The notes beneath the pieces were generated by a model, which saw nothing but the letters and a program-made list of their open reading frames with translations, was not told where the DNA came from and made no database searches. The translations under genes and the position numbers were made by a program. From Oryzihumus sp036391795 (GTDB taxonomy: Bacteria; Actinomycetota; Actinomycetes; Actinomycetales; Dermatophilaceae), in NCBI RefSeq assembly GCF_036391795.1, contig NZ_DASVZH010000157.1:1-39087 (forward strand): 39,087 nt of DNA, written 5' to 3'. Positions 27,126 to 35,487 of the stretch are shown piece by piece. Positions within the stretch are counted from its first letter, which is position 1, and every line of letters begins with the position of its first letter.

Positions 27126-28805
27126 TCAGGCCGTCGCGCCGGCCTCCGCGAGCAGCTCCCGGGTGCGCCGGTGCTCGGCCAGCACGGCCTCCAGCGGAGC
27201 GACGATGTGCGTGTCGGCGACCTCGGTGACGGCCTCCTCGAGCCGGGCGGCGACGAGCTCCTTGCGCCGGCGGGCCCCGACCTGCGCCGCGGACCGGCAG
27301 CCGAACCCGAGCACGAAGCCGATCACCAGCCCGGCGAGGAGCAGCACGGTCGGCAGCGGCACCGGGCCCACGTAGGGGGTGGGCAGCGGGGGCAGGCGCA
27401 GCCAGCCCATCACCGACAACACACCGAGCCAGACCGCGCCGGCGACGGCGGCCGCCGCGAGCACCATCTGGGTGATCCCGGTCACGGCCCACCAGAGCGG
27501 CTTGTCCGCCCGCAGCGGCGTCTGCAGCACCGCCTGGTCGAGCGCGTCGGCCAGCTCGGGACGCTGCTCCTGGGCCGCGTCGGCGACCGCGTCGGCCCAC
27601 GGCTGGGGCAGCCCGTCGGCGGCCTGGTCGACCAGGTCGCGGGTGGCGAGGTCGACGGCAGCCCGCGCAGCCGGCGTGGCCGGGGGCAACGACGAGCGCC
27701 CGAGCACGGCCCGGACGTCCGCGGCCGTGATGCCCGGCACCGCGGTGTCGGACTTCTCCGGCTGGAGCCGCAACCGGGTCAGCGGGTCGGGCCGGAAGGC
27801 GCGCACCCAGCGGGTGAACGGCCAGCCGGTGCGGGCCCAGGCCTCACGCCGGTAGTCCCGCTCGACGGCGGCCAGGATGGTCGGCACCCCGGCGGCCCGG
27901 ATGAGCGCCTCGACGAGGGGGCCGTCGGCGGCCCCCTCGAGGCTGGGCTCGGTGTCGGCGACGGCGTCGCGCAGGCGAGCCGCGGCATACCGCAGGTCAC
28001 CGGCGAGGCGCTGCTGGGCCGCGGTGCGGCGGCTGACCGCCTCCCCCAGCTCGCGGCGCAGGTCGCGGATCCCCTGGCCGGTGTGCGCCGAGGTGACGAT
28101 GACCTCCGCGCCGGTGGCGCCGTCCTCGTGGACCAGGCGGGTGAGGTCGGCACGGCACGCGGCGAGGTACTCCGGGGAGAGCCGGTCGGCCTGGTTGAAC
28201 ACCACGAGCGTGACCGCCGCGTGGCTGGCGAGGGTGCGGATGTACTCGTCGTGCAGGCGCGCGTCGGCGTACTTCTGCGGGTCGGTCACCCACACGAAGA
28301 CGTCGGCGAGGTCGAGCACCCGGTCCGCCTCGGCCCGGTGCTCGGCGTTGGTGGAGTCGAAGTCGGGCAGGTCGAGCAGCACCAGCCCCTCGAGCGCGTC
28401 GGCGTCCTCACCCGCGTCGTGACCCTCGACGGCGTGCCGCCGCCCGACCCCCAGCCAGTCCAGCAGTCGCGTGGCCGCCTCGGCGCCCCAGACGCCGGCC
28501 GTCGGAAGCGACGTGGTGGGCCGGCGGGTGCCGACGTCGGCGACGTCGCCGTTGACCAGCACGTTGAACAGGCTCGACTTGCCGCTGCCCGTGGCGCCCG
28601 CCAGGGCGACGACGGTGTGCCCACCGGTGATCGCAGTGCGCTCGTCGACCTTGTTGACGATGCTCTTGGCGATGCGGCGGTCGGTGGGGTCGAAGCGGCT
28701 GCCGCCGGCCTCGAGGGCGGCCCGCAGCGCGACGGCCTGCGCCCCGAGGTCCCCCACCGCCGGGGCGGTGATGTTGGGGCGTGGCCCCAGCTTGAGGATG
28801 CTCAC
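27126..28805 (-). CDS. Dynamin-like GTPase, second of pair (DynB-like)
   Basis: A 559-residue large GTPase. P-loop GATGSGKSS (70-78), switch region RRPTTS (94-99), G3 DLPDFD (145-150) and G4 NQAD (204-207) are intact. A helical middle region is followed by two hydrophobic segments (around ITQMVLAAAAVAGAVWLGVLSV and PLPTVLLLAGLVIGFVLGFG) and a C-terminal helical tail. The closest described systems are the adjacent DynA/DynB pair of Streptomyces, which stabilise FtsZ rings at sporulation septa, and mycobacterial IniA/IniC. GTG start overlaps the stop of the upstream partner (GTGA), indicating coupled, roughly equimolar synthesis. The frame upstream of 28805 is a shadow of that gene. Confidence 0.85.
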   Translation of the reverse strand: MSILKLGPRPNITAPAVGDLGAQAVALRAALEAGGSRFDPTDRRIAKSIVNKVDERTAITGGHTVVALAGATGSGKSSLFNVLVNGDVADVGTRRPTTSLPTAGVWGAEAATRLLDWLGVGRRHAVEGHDAGEDADALEGLVLLDLPDFDSTNAEHRAEADRVLDLADVFVWVTDPQKYADARLHDEYIRTLASHAAVTLVVFNQADRLSPEYLAACRADLTRLVHEDGATGAEVIVTSAHTGQGIRDLRRELGEAVSRRTAAQQRLAGDLRYAAARLRDAVADTEPSLEGAADGPLVEALIRAAGVPTILAAVERDYRREAWARTGWPFTRWVRAFRPDPLTRLRLQPEKSDTAVPGITAADVRAVLGRSSLPPATPAARAAVDLATRDLVDQAADGLPQPWADAVADAAQEQRPELADALDQAVLQTPLRADKPLWWAVTGITQMVLAAAAVAGAVWLGVLSVMGWLRLPPLPTPYVGPVPLPTVLLLAGLVIGFVLGFGCRSAAQVGARRRKELVAARLEEAVTEVADTHIVAPLEAVLAEHRRTRELLAEAGATA

Positions 28806-30520
28806 CGCGCGGCCTCCACCGCTGCGGCCGCGTCGGTCAGCTGCTTCGCCTGCGATGCCACCACTTCCACGCTCTCGAGTGCACGGTCGAAGCGCTGGCG
28901 CTCCTGCGCGTAGAGCGCCTCGACCTGGTCCATGAGTTGCTTGCGGGCCTTGAGCGCGAGGGTGCGCACGGCCTGGTCCCCGAAGATCGCCTCCAGCAGG
29001 CGCTGCGCCAGGACCGCGGCGCCACCGGCGACGCCGACCTCGGCCCCGCTCAGGCCCCACGTCTGGCTGAACACGACCAGCATGAGCACGACGGCCAGGC
29101 CGTTGACGCCGAAGGCCAGGATCCGCGCGGTCGTGCGGCGGTCCTTGCCCTCGGCACGGACCAGCTCCAGCAGCTGCCCCTGCCAGTCGCGCACGAGGCG
29201 CTCGACCCGCTCGTCGAGGTCGGACGAGGGGTGGGCCAGGTCGGGGTGCTCCTCCAGCAGGGCGGCCCCACCGGGCAGCTGCCGCCAGCGGCGCGCGGTG
29301 GTCGCGGCGGCACCCTGGGCGTAGGCCCGCAGCAGCTCGGCGACACCGGACTGCAGCGCCTCCCCGAGCGGCGCGGCCGGCGGCGGCGTGCCCTTGACGG
29401 CGGAGGTGAAGCGGTCGCGCCAGCTGCTGATGTGGGCCTCGACGTGGCGCAGGAACTCCCCCGTGCCGACCAGCTGCTGCCACCGGGCGAGGACCTCCCC
29501 GCGCAGCAGGCTGCCCTCGCTGATGCCCGACTCCACGGCCTCGACCGCCTGGGCGTGAGCGCGCGCCGCGGTGCGGCGCAGCTCCTGGGTGGCGTCGTGC
29601 TGGGCCTGGCTGGCCTCCGCGAGGTCGGCGACCCGGTCACGGAGCGAGTCCAGGGCCCCGCCGAGGGTGCGGCGGACGATGATCGACCGGGCCTTGGCGT
29701 CGCGCGCCAGCGCGGCCAGCCAGGACCGGATCCGGGCGACCTCCTGCGGCGCCAGGTGCCCCTCCCGGGTCAGGGTGGCCTCGGGGATGGTGAAGATGGG
29801 GGCGCTGGCCAGGCCCTCGCCGCGCAGCATCTCGCTGAGGTGGCCGCGGACCTCGTCCATGTGCTCGCGGGGCACCCGCGCGAGCACGATCGCGACCGAG
29901 GTGCCGCGCTCGGCCGCCTGCCGCAGCATCGCCCACGGGACCGCGTCGGCGTAGCGCGAGGAGGTCGTGACGAACAGCCACAGGTCGGCGGCCGAGAGCA
30001 GCTCCGCCGCGAGCTCGCGGTTGGGCCGCACGACCGAGTCGATGTCCGGGGCGTCCAGCAGCGCCAGGCCCGGGGGCAGCGCGTGGGACTCGACCAGGCG
30101 CACCTCGGAGGGGTCGTCGACGGCGTGCAGACCACCAGTGCCCGTGCCGCCGCGGACACGCTCCAGCCCGGGCAGGACCCGGTGGCTGGTGAACCACTGG
30201 TCGTCCTCGGGGTTGTGCACGAGCACCGAGGCGCGCGTCGTCGGGCGCAGCACGCCACTGCGGCTGACCGTCGCGCCGACGATCGAGTTGATGAGGGTGG
30301 ACTTGCCGGCGCCGGTGGACCCGCCGATGACCGCAAGCAGCGGGGCGTCCATGGCCTTCAGGCGGGGCAGGACATAGTCGTCGAGCTGATCCAGCAGCGC
30401 CGCCTGGGCGTCCCTGGCCACCTCCACTGCGCCCGTGTCGATCGGGAAGCGGGTGACTGCCACGAGGTCGCGCAGCTCACCCGCTGCCTCCAGCAGACCC
30501 TCGTCAACGACCCCGCGCAT
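28802..30520 (-). CDS. Dynamin-like GTPase, first of pair (DynA-like)
   Basis: A 572-residue dynamin-related GTPase: P-loop GGSTGAGKST (66-75), LRPTTR switch (91-96) and G3 DAPDID (156-161), then a long helical stalk. Two hydrophobic helices (ILAFGVNGLAVVLMLVVFSQTW and EVGVAGGAAVLAQRLLEAIFG) near residues 465-510 precede a C-terminal coiled region. It probably remodels or tethers membrane together with the downstream GTPase, heteromeric action being the norm for bacterial pairs. The start is uncertain: ATG 30520 is used; GTG 30523 and TTG 30532 lie just upstream. No ssg, ftsZ or sporulation gene is nearby, so a division role is by analogy. Confidence 0.85.
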   Translation of the reverse strand: MRGVVDEGLLEAAGELRDLVAVTRFPIDTGAVEVARDAQAALLDQLDDYVLPRLKAMDAPLLAVIGGSTGAGKSTLINSIVGATVSRSGVLRPTTRASVLVHNPEDDQWFTSHRVLPGLERVRGGTGTGGLHAVDDPSEVRLVESHALPPGLALLDAPDIDSVVRPNRELAAELLSAADLWLFVTTSSRYADAVPWAMLRQAAERGTSVAIVLARVPREHMDEVRGHLSEMLRGEGLASAPIFTIPEATLTREGHLAPQEVARIRSWLAALARDAKARSIIVRRTLGGALDSLRDRVADLAEASQAQHDATQELRRTAARAHAQAVEAVESGISEGSLLRGEVLARWQQLVGTGEFLRHVEAHISSWRDRFTSAVKGTPPPAAPLGEALQSGVAELLRAYAQGAAATTARRWRQLPGGAALLEEHPDLAHPSSDLDERVERLVRDWQGQLLELVRAEGKDRRTTARILAFGVNGLAVVLMLVVFSQTWGLSGAEVGVAGGAAVLAQRLLEAIFGDQAVRTLALKARKQLMDQVEALYAQERQRFDRALESVEVVASQAKQLTDAAAAVEAAR

Positions 30521-30646
30521 CACAAGGCGCAAGCCTGCCGTTTTCGTCGCGCGGACTCAACTTCGGCTCGCCGTCAGCAACGTCACGCAGCGTCCCACCA
30601 GCGGACGCAGGCCGCAACGGCAACGGCGCCACGGCAGCCCCAGGCC

Positions 30647-31771
30647 TCACAGCGGAACTGCGAGACGGTATCCGCGCTTGGTCACCGTCCGCACGAGCCC
30701 CGGCCCGATCGCGCGACGCAACCGGGCGACGGTCGCCTCGACGGCGTGCTCGGTGCGCAGCCCGTCCCCCGGCAGCATCGCCAGGAGCTCGGCGCGGGAC
30801 AGGACGTGTCCCGGACGTCGGGCCAGGGCGCGCAGCATCGCCCGGGGTCCCGGGGTGAGCCGCACCTCGACCCCGTCGAGCACGACCTGCTCCCCGCGCA
30901 GCACCAGCTCGTGGCCGGCCACGACCAGGCGCGTGCCCTGGCGGCGGGTGGCCAGGGCGTCGTCCAGCCCGGCGACCAGCTCGGCCAGCCGGGCCCGGGC
31001 GGGACGGATGGTCGGCACCCCCCAGACGTCGAACACCTCGGCGGTGACCGGACCGATGCACGCCGTGACCACGTCCCGGCGCAGCGCAGTGAGGAAGTCG
31101 CCGTGCCGGCCGGTGTCCGCGGCCACCTCGAGCAGCACCCGCGCGGCCGGGGCGGAGGTGAAGGTGATGGCGTCGAGCTCTCGGTCGGCGACCAGGCCGA
31201 CCATGCGGTAGAGCGGCTCGTGGTCCGTGGCCACGGTGAACCGGTGCACGGTGGCGGTGCTGACGTGGCCGCCCCGTGAGCGCAGGGTCGCGGTCAGGCC
31301 GGGCGCGGAGGAGCCGTGCTCCTGCACGACGATCCGCCGCCCGTGCAGCTGACGGCCGCCGAGGTGGGCCAGCACGTCCTCCATGGCCTCCGAGTCCGAG
31401 GCCCAGGTCTCCCGCAGGCCGACCGAGCGCAGCGCCGCCACCGACCGTGGCCCGCGCGCGAAGATCTCGGCGCGGCGCAGCGAGGCCACCAGCTCGCGGC
31501 GCCTCCCCCACTCGGCCGCGGCCTCCAGCCAGCCGCTCATGCCCAGCCCCGTGGTGGCGATGAGCATCTCCGGCGGGCGCTCGATGCACCGGGCGGTCAC
31601 CGCCCGCAGCGCCGCGTCGTCCGGGCACGGTGTGATCGCAAGCGCCGGTGCCGCCTCCACCCGCGCCCCTCGCCGCTCCAGCAGCGCGGCGAGCTCGTCG
31701 CCGCGGCGACTGCTCGTGATACCGATCCTGCTGTCCCTCAGCGCACCCACCACGCCTGCCCGCATCGTCAT
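30647..31771 (-). CDS. Uroporphyrinogen-III synthase fused to winged-helix DNA-binding domain
   Basis: A 374-residue two-domain protein. Residues 1-265 are a HemD-like fold (IGITSSRRGDELAALLERRGA; TTGLGMSGW; IVVQEHG; AITFTSAPAARVLLEVA; VVTACIGPVTAEVF). Residues 285-374 are an OmpR/PhoB-type winged helix ending LRTEHAVEATVARLRRAIGPGLVRTVTKRGYRLAVPL. M. tuberculosis Rv0260c has the same architecture and lies among nitrite/cobalamin genes; no haem or nitrite gene is beside this copy. The HemD half may serve as a tetrapyrrole sensor rather than the main synthase. ATG with a strong GGAGGAGG site on the minus strand. Probably transcribed alone. Confidence 0.9.
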   Translation of the reverse strand: MTMRAGVVGALRDSRIGITSSRRGDELAALLERRGARVEAAPALAITPCPDDAALRAVTARCIERPPEMLIATTGLGMSGWLEAAAEWGRRRELVASLRRAEIFARGPRSVAALRSVGLRETWASDSEAMEDVLAHLGGRQLHGRRIVVQEHGSSAPGLTATLRSRGGHVSTATVHRFTVATDHEPLYRMVGLVADRELDAITFTSAPAARVLLEVAADTGRHGDFLTALRRDVVTACIGPVTAEVFDVWGVPTIRPARARLAELVAGLDDALATRRQGTRLVVAGHELVLRGEQVVLDGVEVRLTPGPRAMLRALARRPGHVLSRAELLAMLPGDGLRTEHAVEATVARLRRAIGPGLVRTVTKRGYRLAVPL

Positions 31772-31855
31772 CGACGCCTCCTCCCGGTGGCCGGGACGCT
31801 AGGCGGGCGAGGTCAAGGCTGCGTTTCGCCACGTAACGGCTGGGAAAACTGTGGG

Positions 31856-32203
31856 TCACCCGGGGCGCTCGGCACCTCCCAGGCCGATCACCGCCGCCGT
31901 CCCGAGCACCGCGGGCAGCAGCAGCAGCCCGATCGAGGCCAGCGCGAGGATCGAGGCGACCGCCAGCGCCGCCACGGTCAGGATGAGGACGAACATCGGC
32001 GCGCGACCGACCGCTGCGCCGACCAGGAAGACCGCGGCGACGCCGAGGATCGCGACGTACCACCACGCGACCGGGGCGTCCCCCTGCTGGTCGACGACCG
32101 CGACGTAGACCAGCACGTATGCCGTGACCCAGACGGCCGTGGCCGCGGCGAGGTAGCGGGCGCGCACCCTGACATCCCAGCACCTGGAGGGGTGCGGCAC
32201 CAC
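31856..32203 (-). CDS. Small hypothetical membrane protein
   Basis: A 115-residue hydrophobic protein with about four predicted membrane helices (ARYLAAATAVWVTAYVLVYV, WWYVAILGVAAVFLVGAAVG, MFVLILTVAALAVASILAL and LLLLPAVLGTAAVIGLG). No family is recognised. The start is uncertain: GTG at 32203 is used; a later GTG (about 32167) would remove the non-hydrophobic leader. It lies 12 bp downstream of the MFS gene on the same strand and may be cotranscribed with it. It contains one GTATGCCG octamer, read as Ala-Tyr with a GCA codon. Confidence 0.68.
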   Translation of the reverse strand: MVPHPSRCWDVRVRARYLAAATAVWVTAYVLVYVAVVDQQGDAPVAWWYVAILGVAAVFLVGAAVGRAPMFVLILTVAALAVASILALASIGLLLLPAVLGTAAVIGLGGAERPG

Positions 32204-32215
32204 AGGAACTGCGGT

Positions 32216-33616
32216 TCAGACCGCCTGGGCGATGCCGGGCTCGGGCGGGCCGGGCAGCGATACCGCGGCCGGCCCTTCGGCAGCCACCGGGGCGGGAGCC
32301 TCGACAGCCAGGTGGGCGGGGGGAGCCGGATCCTCGGCGGGCGCCTCAGCCAGCTCCTCGACGGGCGCCTCAGCCCGCTCCTCGACCGGCGCGGCGTCGG
32401 CCCCGGTCAGGGTCAGGCGGCGCACGGAGGGCGAGCACAGGGCCACCAGGGTCGCCCCGACCACCACGGCAGCACACAGCTGCAGGGCGTGTGCCGTCGT
32501 GATGGCCGACGCGAGCGGGCCGGCGACCAGCAGGCCCAGCGGGGCGAAGGCCAGGGAGCCGAACAGGTCGTAGGCGCTCACCCGCGACATCACCTCCTCG
32601 GGCACCTCCCGCTGCATCGTGGTGAACCACAGGACGGCGAAGACGTCGGCGGCGATGCCGCACAGGAACATGGCGACGACGCTGGACCACAGCGGCAGGT
32701 CGAGGCCGAGGGTGGCCATCGGCAACGCGCAGGTGAAGGTCACCAGGACCGCGGAGAGGATCGGGCGGCGCGGGCGGAACCGTGCGGCCACCACCGCACC
32801 GAGGATGCTGCCGGCCGACTGCGCGGCGATGAGGAGCGCCCAGGCACGGGCCCCCCCGTGGTGATGGTCGAACCACACCGGGCCGAGCACCCCGACCGTG
32901 GCCATGATCGACGCCAGCACGAACGACGACTGCACCACCACGACCCACAGCCACTGCCGGGAGGCGAACTCCTGCCAGCCACGCCGCAGCTCGGACAGGG
33001 AGGAGCCGGCGAGCCGCGCTCGCGAGGGCAGCCTCATGCCGGCCACCAGGGCGGCGCTGAGCAGGAACGACGCCGCGTTGACGGCCAGCGCCGACCCCGG
33101 ACCGAACGCGGCCACCACGAGGCCGGAGAGCGCGAGCCCCAGGACCATGGCCAGGTTCTGGCCGACCCGAAGGACGGAGTTGGCCACCTGCAGACGTTCC
33201 CGGTCGACGAACTCGGGCAGCACCCCGTTGAGCGCGGGCATGAGCAGGGCGCTGGCCAGCCCGGAGAGCATCGCGGCGACGAGGACGGCGCCCAGCGGTG
33301 CCCACCGTGTGAGCACCATCGCGGCGAGCGCTGCCCAGGAGAGGGCGGCCAGCAGCTCGGCACCGACGATCAGCCGGTAGCGGGAGAAGCGGTCGCCGAT
33401 GACGCCGGCGGCGAGGACGAACACCAGGGCGGGCAGCGCCTGCACGGCGAGCACGAGCGAGAGGCGTGCAGGGGAGGCGCCGGGCAGGGCCAGGATCGCG
33501 AATGCCAGGGCCACCCGGCCGAAGCCGCTGCCCAGGGTCGAGATCGTGCGCGCCGCGGCCAGCCGCAGGAAGCGGCGGTCCCGGAGCACACCCGTCGTCG
33601 GTGACACGTCCCCCAT
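32216..33616 (-). CDS. MFS transporter with acidic Pro/Ala-rich tail
   Basis: A 466-residue MFS protein (about 405 residues of transporter, 12 helices), resembling the DHA3/EntS-like exporter group: FRLAAARTISTLG-type start, motif-A-like GVIGDRFSRYRL loop, and RVGQNLAMVLG after helix 4. Residues from about 410 form an imperfect repeat of APVEERAE/APVEELAE/APAEDPAPP, an acidic, disordered cytoplasmic tail unusual for the family. It may export a siderophore or drug; the substrate is unknown. ATG at 33616; a TAGAGT -10-like sequence lies about 10 bp upstream, which would give a leaderless message. Confidence 0.85.
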   Translation of the reverse strand: MGDVSPTTGVLRDRRFLRLAAARTISTLGSGFGRVALAFAILALPGASPARLSLVLAVQALPALVFVLAAGVIGDRFSRYRLIVGAELLAALSWAALAAMVLTRWAPLGAVLVAAMLSGLASALLMPALNGVLPEFVDRERLQVANSVLRVGQNLAMVLGLALSGLVVAAFGPGSALAVNAASFLLSAALVAGMRLPSRARLAGSSLSELRRGWQEFASRQWLWVVVVQSSFVLASIMATVGVLGPVWFDHHHGGARAWALLIAAQSAGSILGAVVAARFRPRRPILSAVLVTFTCALPMATLGLDLPLWSSVVAMFLCGIAADVFAVLWFTTMQREVPEEVMSRVSAYDLFGSLAFAPLGLLVAGPLASAITTAHALQLCAAVVVGATLVALCSPSVRRLTLTGADAAPVEERAEAPVEELAEAPAEDPAPPAHLAVEAPAPVAAEGPAAVSLPGPPEPGIAQAV

Positions 33617-34034
33617 GGGACCGGGACTCTAAGGCTTGCGCCACTCGAAATGACCCTGCTTGACCAAGAAAAGGCCCGGGAATGACCCATTCGGGGAGCG
33701 CGGGAACGATTCAGGCAGAACGCAGTTCGCGGCCTGCGGTCGCAGCGGTCGCCGTGTCGCGCTCCGGGAGTGTCGCCCCGGCGCCTGAGGTCGCCGGGTC
33801 AAGAGTCCACCAAGTCGCGGACGCCACCCACCGCCGGCGCGCAGCATGGTCGGACGCCAGCACGTCGAGGGGAGCTGCTCGTGTCCGACCACCGCCGCCG
33901 GACTGAAGGCTCCTCGCTCACCGCTCCCCCCACCCACCGGATGGCCGACTACCTGCACCGGCTCGCCTGCGTCACCGGGCGCCTCACCAGCAACATTGTT
34001 CCCGGCGCCGGCAGCCAGGGACGAGAATGGCCCG
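33617..34034. other. 418-bp intergenic region, no gene supported
   Basis: Divergent promoter region between the MFS gene and the HATPase protein. The part from about 33640 to 33720 is locally AT-richer and carries two copies of AATGACCC 28 bp apart, probably promoter or operator sequence. A 74-codon frame at 33682-33906 is Ala/Arg/Ser-rich with no family resemblance, and the in-frame extension of the HATPase gene upstream of 34035 looks non-coding. I see no RNA gene here. Confidence 0.5.
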
Positions 34035-35036
34035 ATGGACTGGTTCCTCCGGGCCGATGAGGCGAGCGCCGTCGGCGACCTCCGGCGTGAGGTCGTGGCC
34101 TACCTACGCCGCCACGGGGGCCCCGGCAGCGAGGTCGAGGATGCCGGGCTCGCGCTGAGCGAGGTCGTCGGCAACGCGGTGCGCCACTCCGGCGGACCGG
34201 TCTGGGTCTCGCTGTCCTGGACCCAGGAGCAGCCCGTGCTCACCGTGCGCGACCTCGGACCCGGCTTCGACCCGGCCCGGCTCGGCCAGCCGGTCACTCT
34301 CGCGCCCCCGGGGGCGACCCCGACCCTGGCCGAGGCGGGGCTCGGGCTCTTCCTCGTCTCGCAGGTGACGCCAAGCCTGGCGGCCGAGGTGCGCCGGGCC
34401 GGCGGCATGACCGTGTCGGTGACCCTGCCGGTCAACCGGGTCCCCGCGGTGAGCCACGACCCTCCCCGCAGCACCGTCGGTGCTCTTCCGGAGCTGGACG
34501 AGGCGCTGCCCGGGGGCGGGTTCGGCAAGGAGTCGTTCCTGCGCGCGCTGGTCGTGCAGCTGGCCCGGGCGGTCGAGGCGCAGCAGGGTCCCGACGCCGC
34601 CGCCGCGGCCGTGGCCCAGGTCGGCGCGGACATCGGCGGCCGGATGGAGGAGGAGTACCGCGCCGCCAGGTCCGTCGTCGGGCGCCTGACGCCGGAGCAG
34701 ATGGCCGACTGCTACGTCCGGCTCAAGCACGCCATCGACGGCGGGTTCTACGTCATCGAGGTCACCGAGCACCGCATCGTGCTGGGCAACACCCGCTGCC
34801 CGTTCGGCGACGTGGTCCAGCGGGCGCCCTCCCTGTGCCGGATGACCTCCAGCGTGTTCGGCGGGATCGCCGCCCGCAACAGCGACCACACGGTGGCGGT
34901 GCTGCTCGAGGAGCGCATCGCCGTCGGGGACCCGGGCTGCCGGGTGGTGGTCGACCTCGACGCGCCCCCCGAGGGTGGGCGGCCACTGGCCCACGAGTAC
35001 GCCGCGGTCGCGGAGGCCACGCTGTTCCCCGGCTGA
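34035..35036 (+). CDS. ATP-binding (HATPase) protein with Cys-rich methanogen-output-type domain
   Basis: A 333-residue protein. Residues 1-135 form an RsbW-like GHKL ATPase: N-box LSEVVGNAVRHSG (41-53), G1 DLGPGFD (73-79), G2 AGLGLFLVSQ (101-110), with no phosphoacceptor domain. After a linker, residues about 160-333 match the V4R/methanogen-output style with cysteines C226, C255 (RCPFGD), C268 (SLCRM) and C302 (PGCRV), suggesting metal or redox binding. Anti-sigma or serine-kinase activity controlled by the cysteine domain is inferred. ATG at 34035 begins the conserved domain. The SpoIIE-type phosphatase at 1254 could belong to the same class of circuit, but they are 32 kb apart. Confidence 0.8.
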   Translation: MDWFLRADEASAVGDLRREVVAYLRRHGGPGSEVEDAGLALSEVVGNAVRHSGGPVWVSLSWTQEQPVLTVRDLGPGFDPARLGQPVTLAPPGATPTLAEAGLGLFLVSQVTPSLAAEVRRAGGMTVSVTLPVNRVPAVSHDPPRSTVGALPELDEALPGGGFGKESFLRALVVQLARAVEAQQGPDAAAAAVAQVGADIGGRMEEEYRAARSVVGRLTPEQMADCYVRLKHAIDGGFYVIEVTEHRIVLGNTRCPFGDVVQRAPSLCRMTSSVFGGIAARNSDHTVAVLLEERIAVGDPGCRVVVDLDAPPEGGRPLAHEYAAVAEATLFPG

Positions 35037-35119
35037 ACGGCAGCCCGGCTCGGTGCCCGCTCCCGGCGGCGCCGGGCGTCTTCGGGGGCGTCGCCGGGTC
35101 GGTCCCGGGACGGGGTCGG

Positions 35120-35305
35120 TCAGGTTCGCTCGCGGGCCACCTCGGTGCCACGCTCGGCCGCAGCCTTCGTACCGTGCCCCGCGACCTCACACGCGCACCA
35201 GCCGGTGCAGCCCTCGTGGATGCCGCTGCGGCAGTCGAGGCACGCAGCGGGTGGACGCGCGCCGAACGCGTTCGGCACGAGACGGTCGAGCAGCTGGCGA
35301 AGCAC
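35120..35305 (-). CDS. Small Cys/His-rich protein, probable zinc binder
   Basis: A 61-residue predicted protein. The centre has the pattern C-x2-C-x4-H-x2-C-x3-C-x-C-x4-H (CLDCRSGIHEGC then CACEVAGHG), which would suit a small zinc ribbon; the C-terminus is charged. GTG at 35305 has GGGAGG five bases upstream, and third positions are G/C-rich, both supporting real translation. An upstream in-frame extension to 35449 is possible but not protein-like. The function is unknown. It is convergent to the HATPase protein and divergent from the rhodanese gene. Confidence 0.6.
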   Translation of the reverse strand: MLRQLLDRLVPNAFGARPPAACLDCRSGIHEGCTGWCACEVAGHGTKAAAERGTEVARERT

Positions 35306-35487
35306 GCGGTCCTCCCACGGACTGGGGTCCCCTGATCGGGCTGGTGCCAGCACACCACGTCGTCCTTCGTGGTGGCTGGGTCGAACCTGACGGTTGGCTG
35401 GACTCCTGGGTCTCGGGCTGACGAGGCCTGGCAGTCGTGGCGGCGTCACGCGGCGCGGAGCGGCGGGGGCCTTGGCATGATCCAGGC

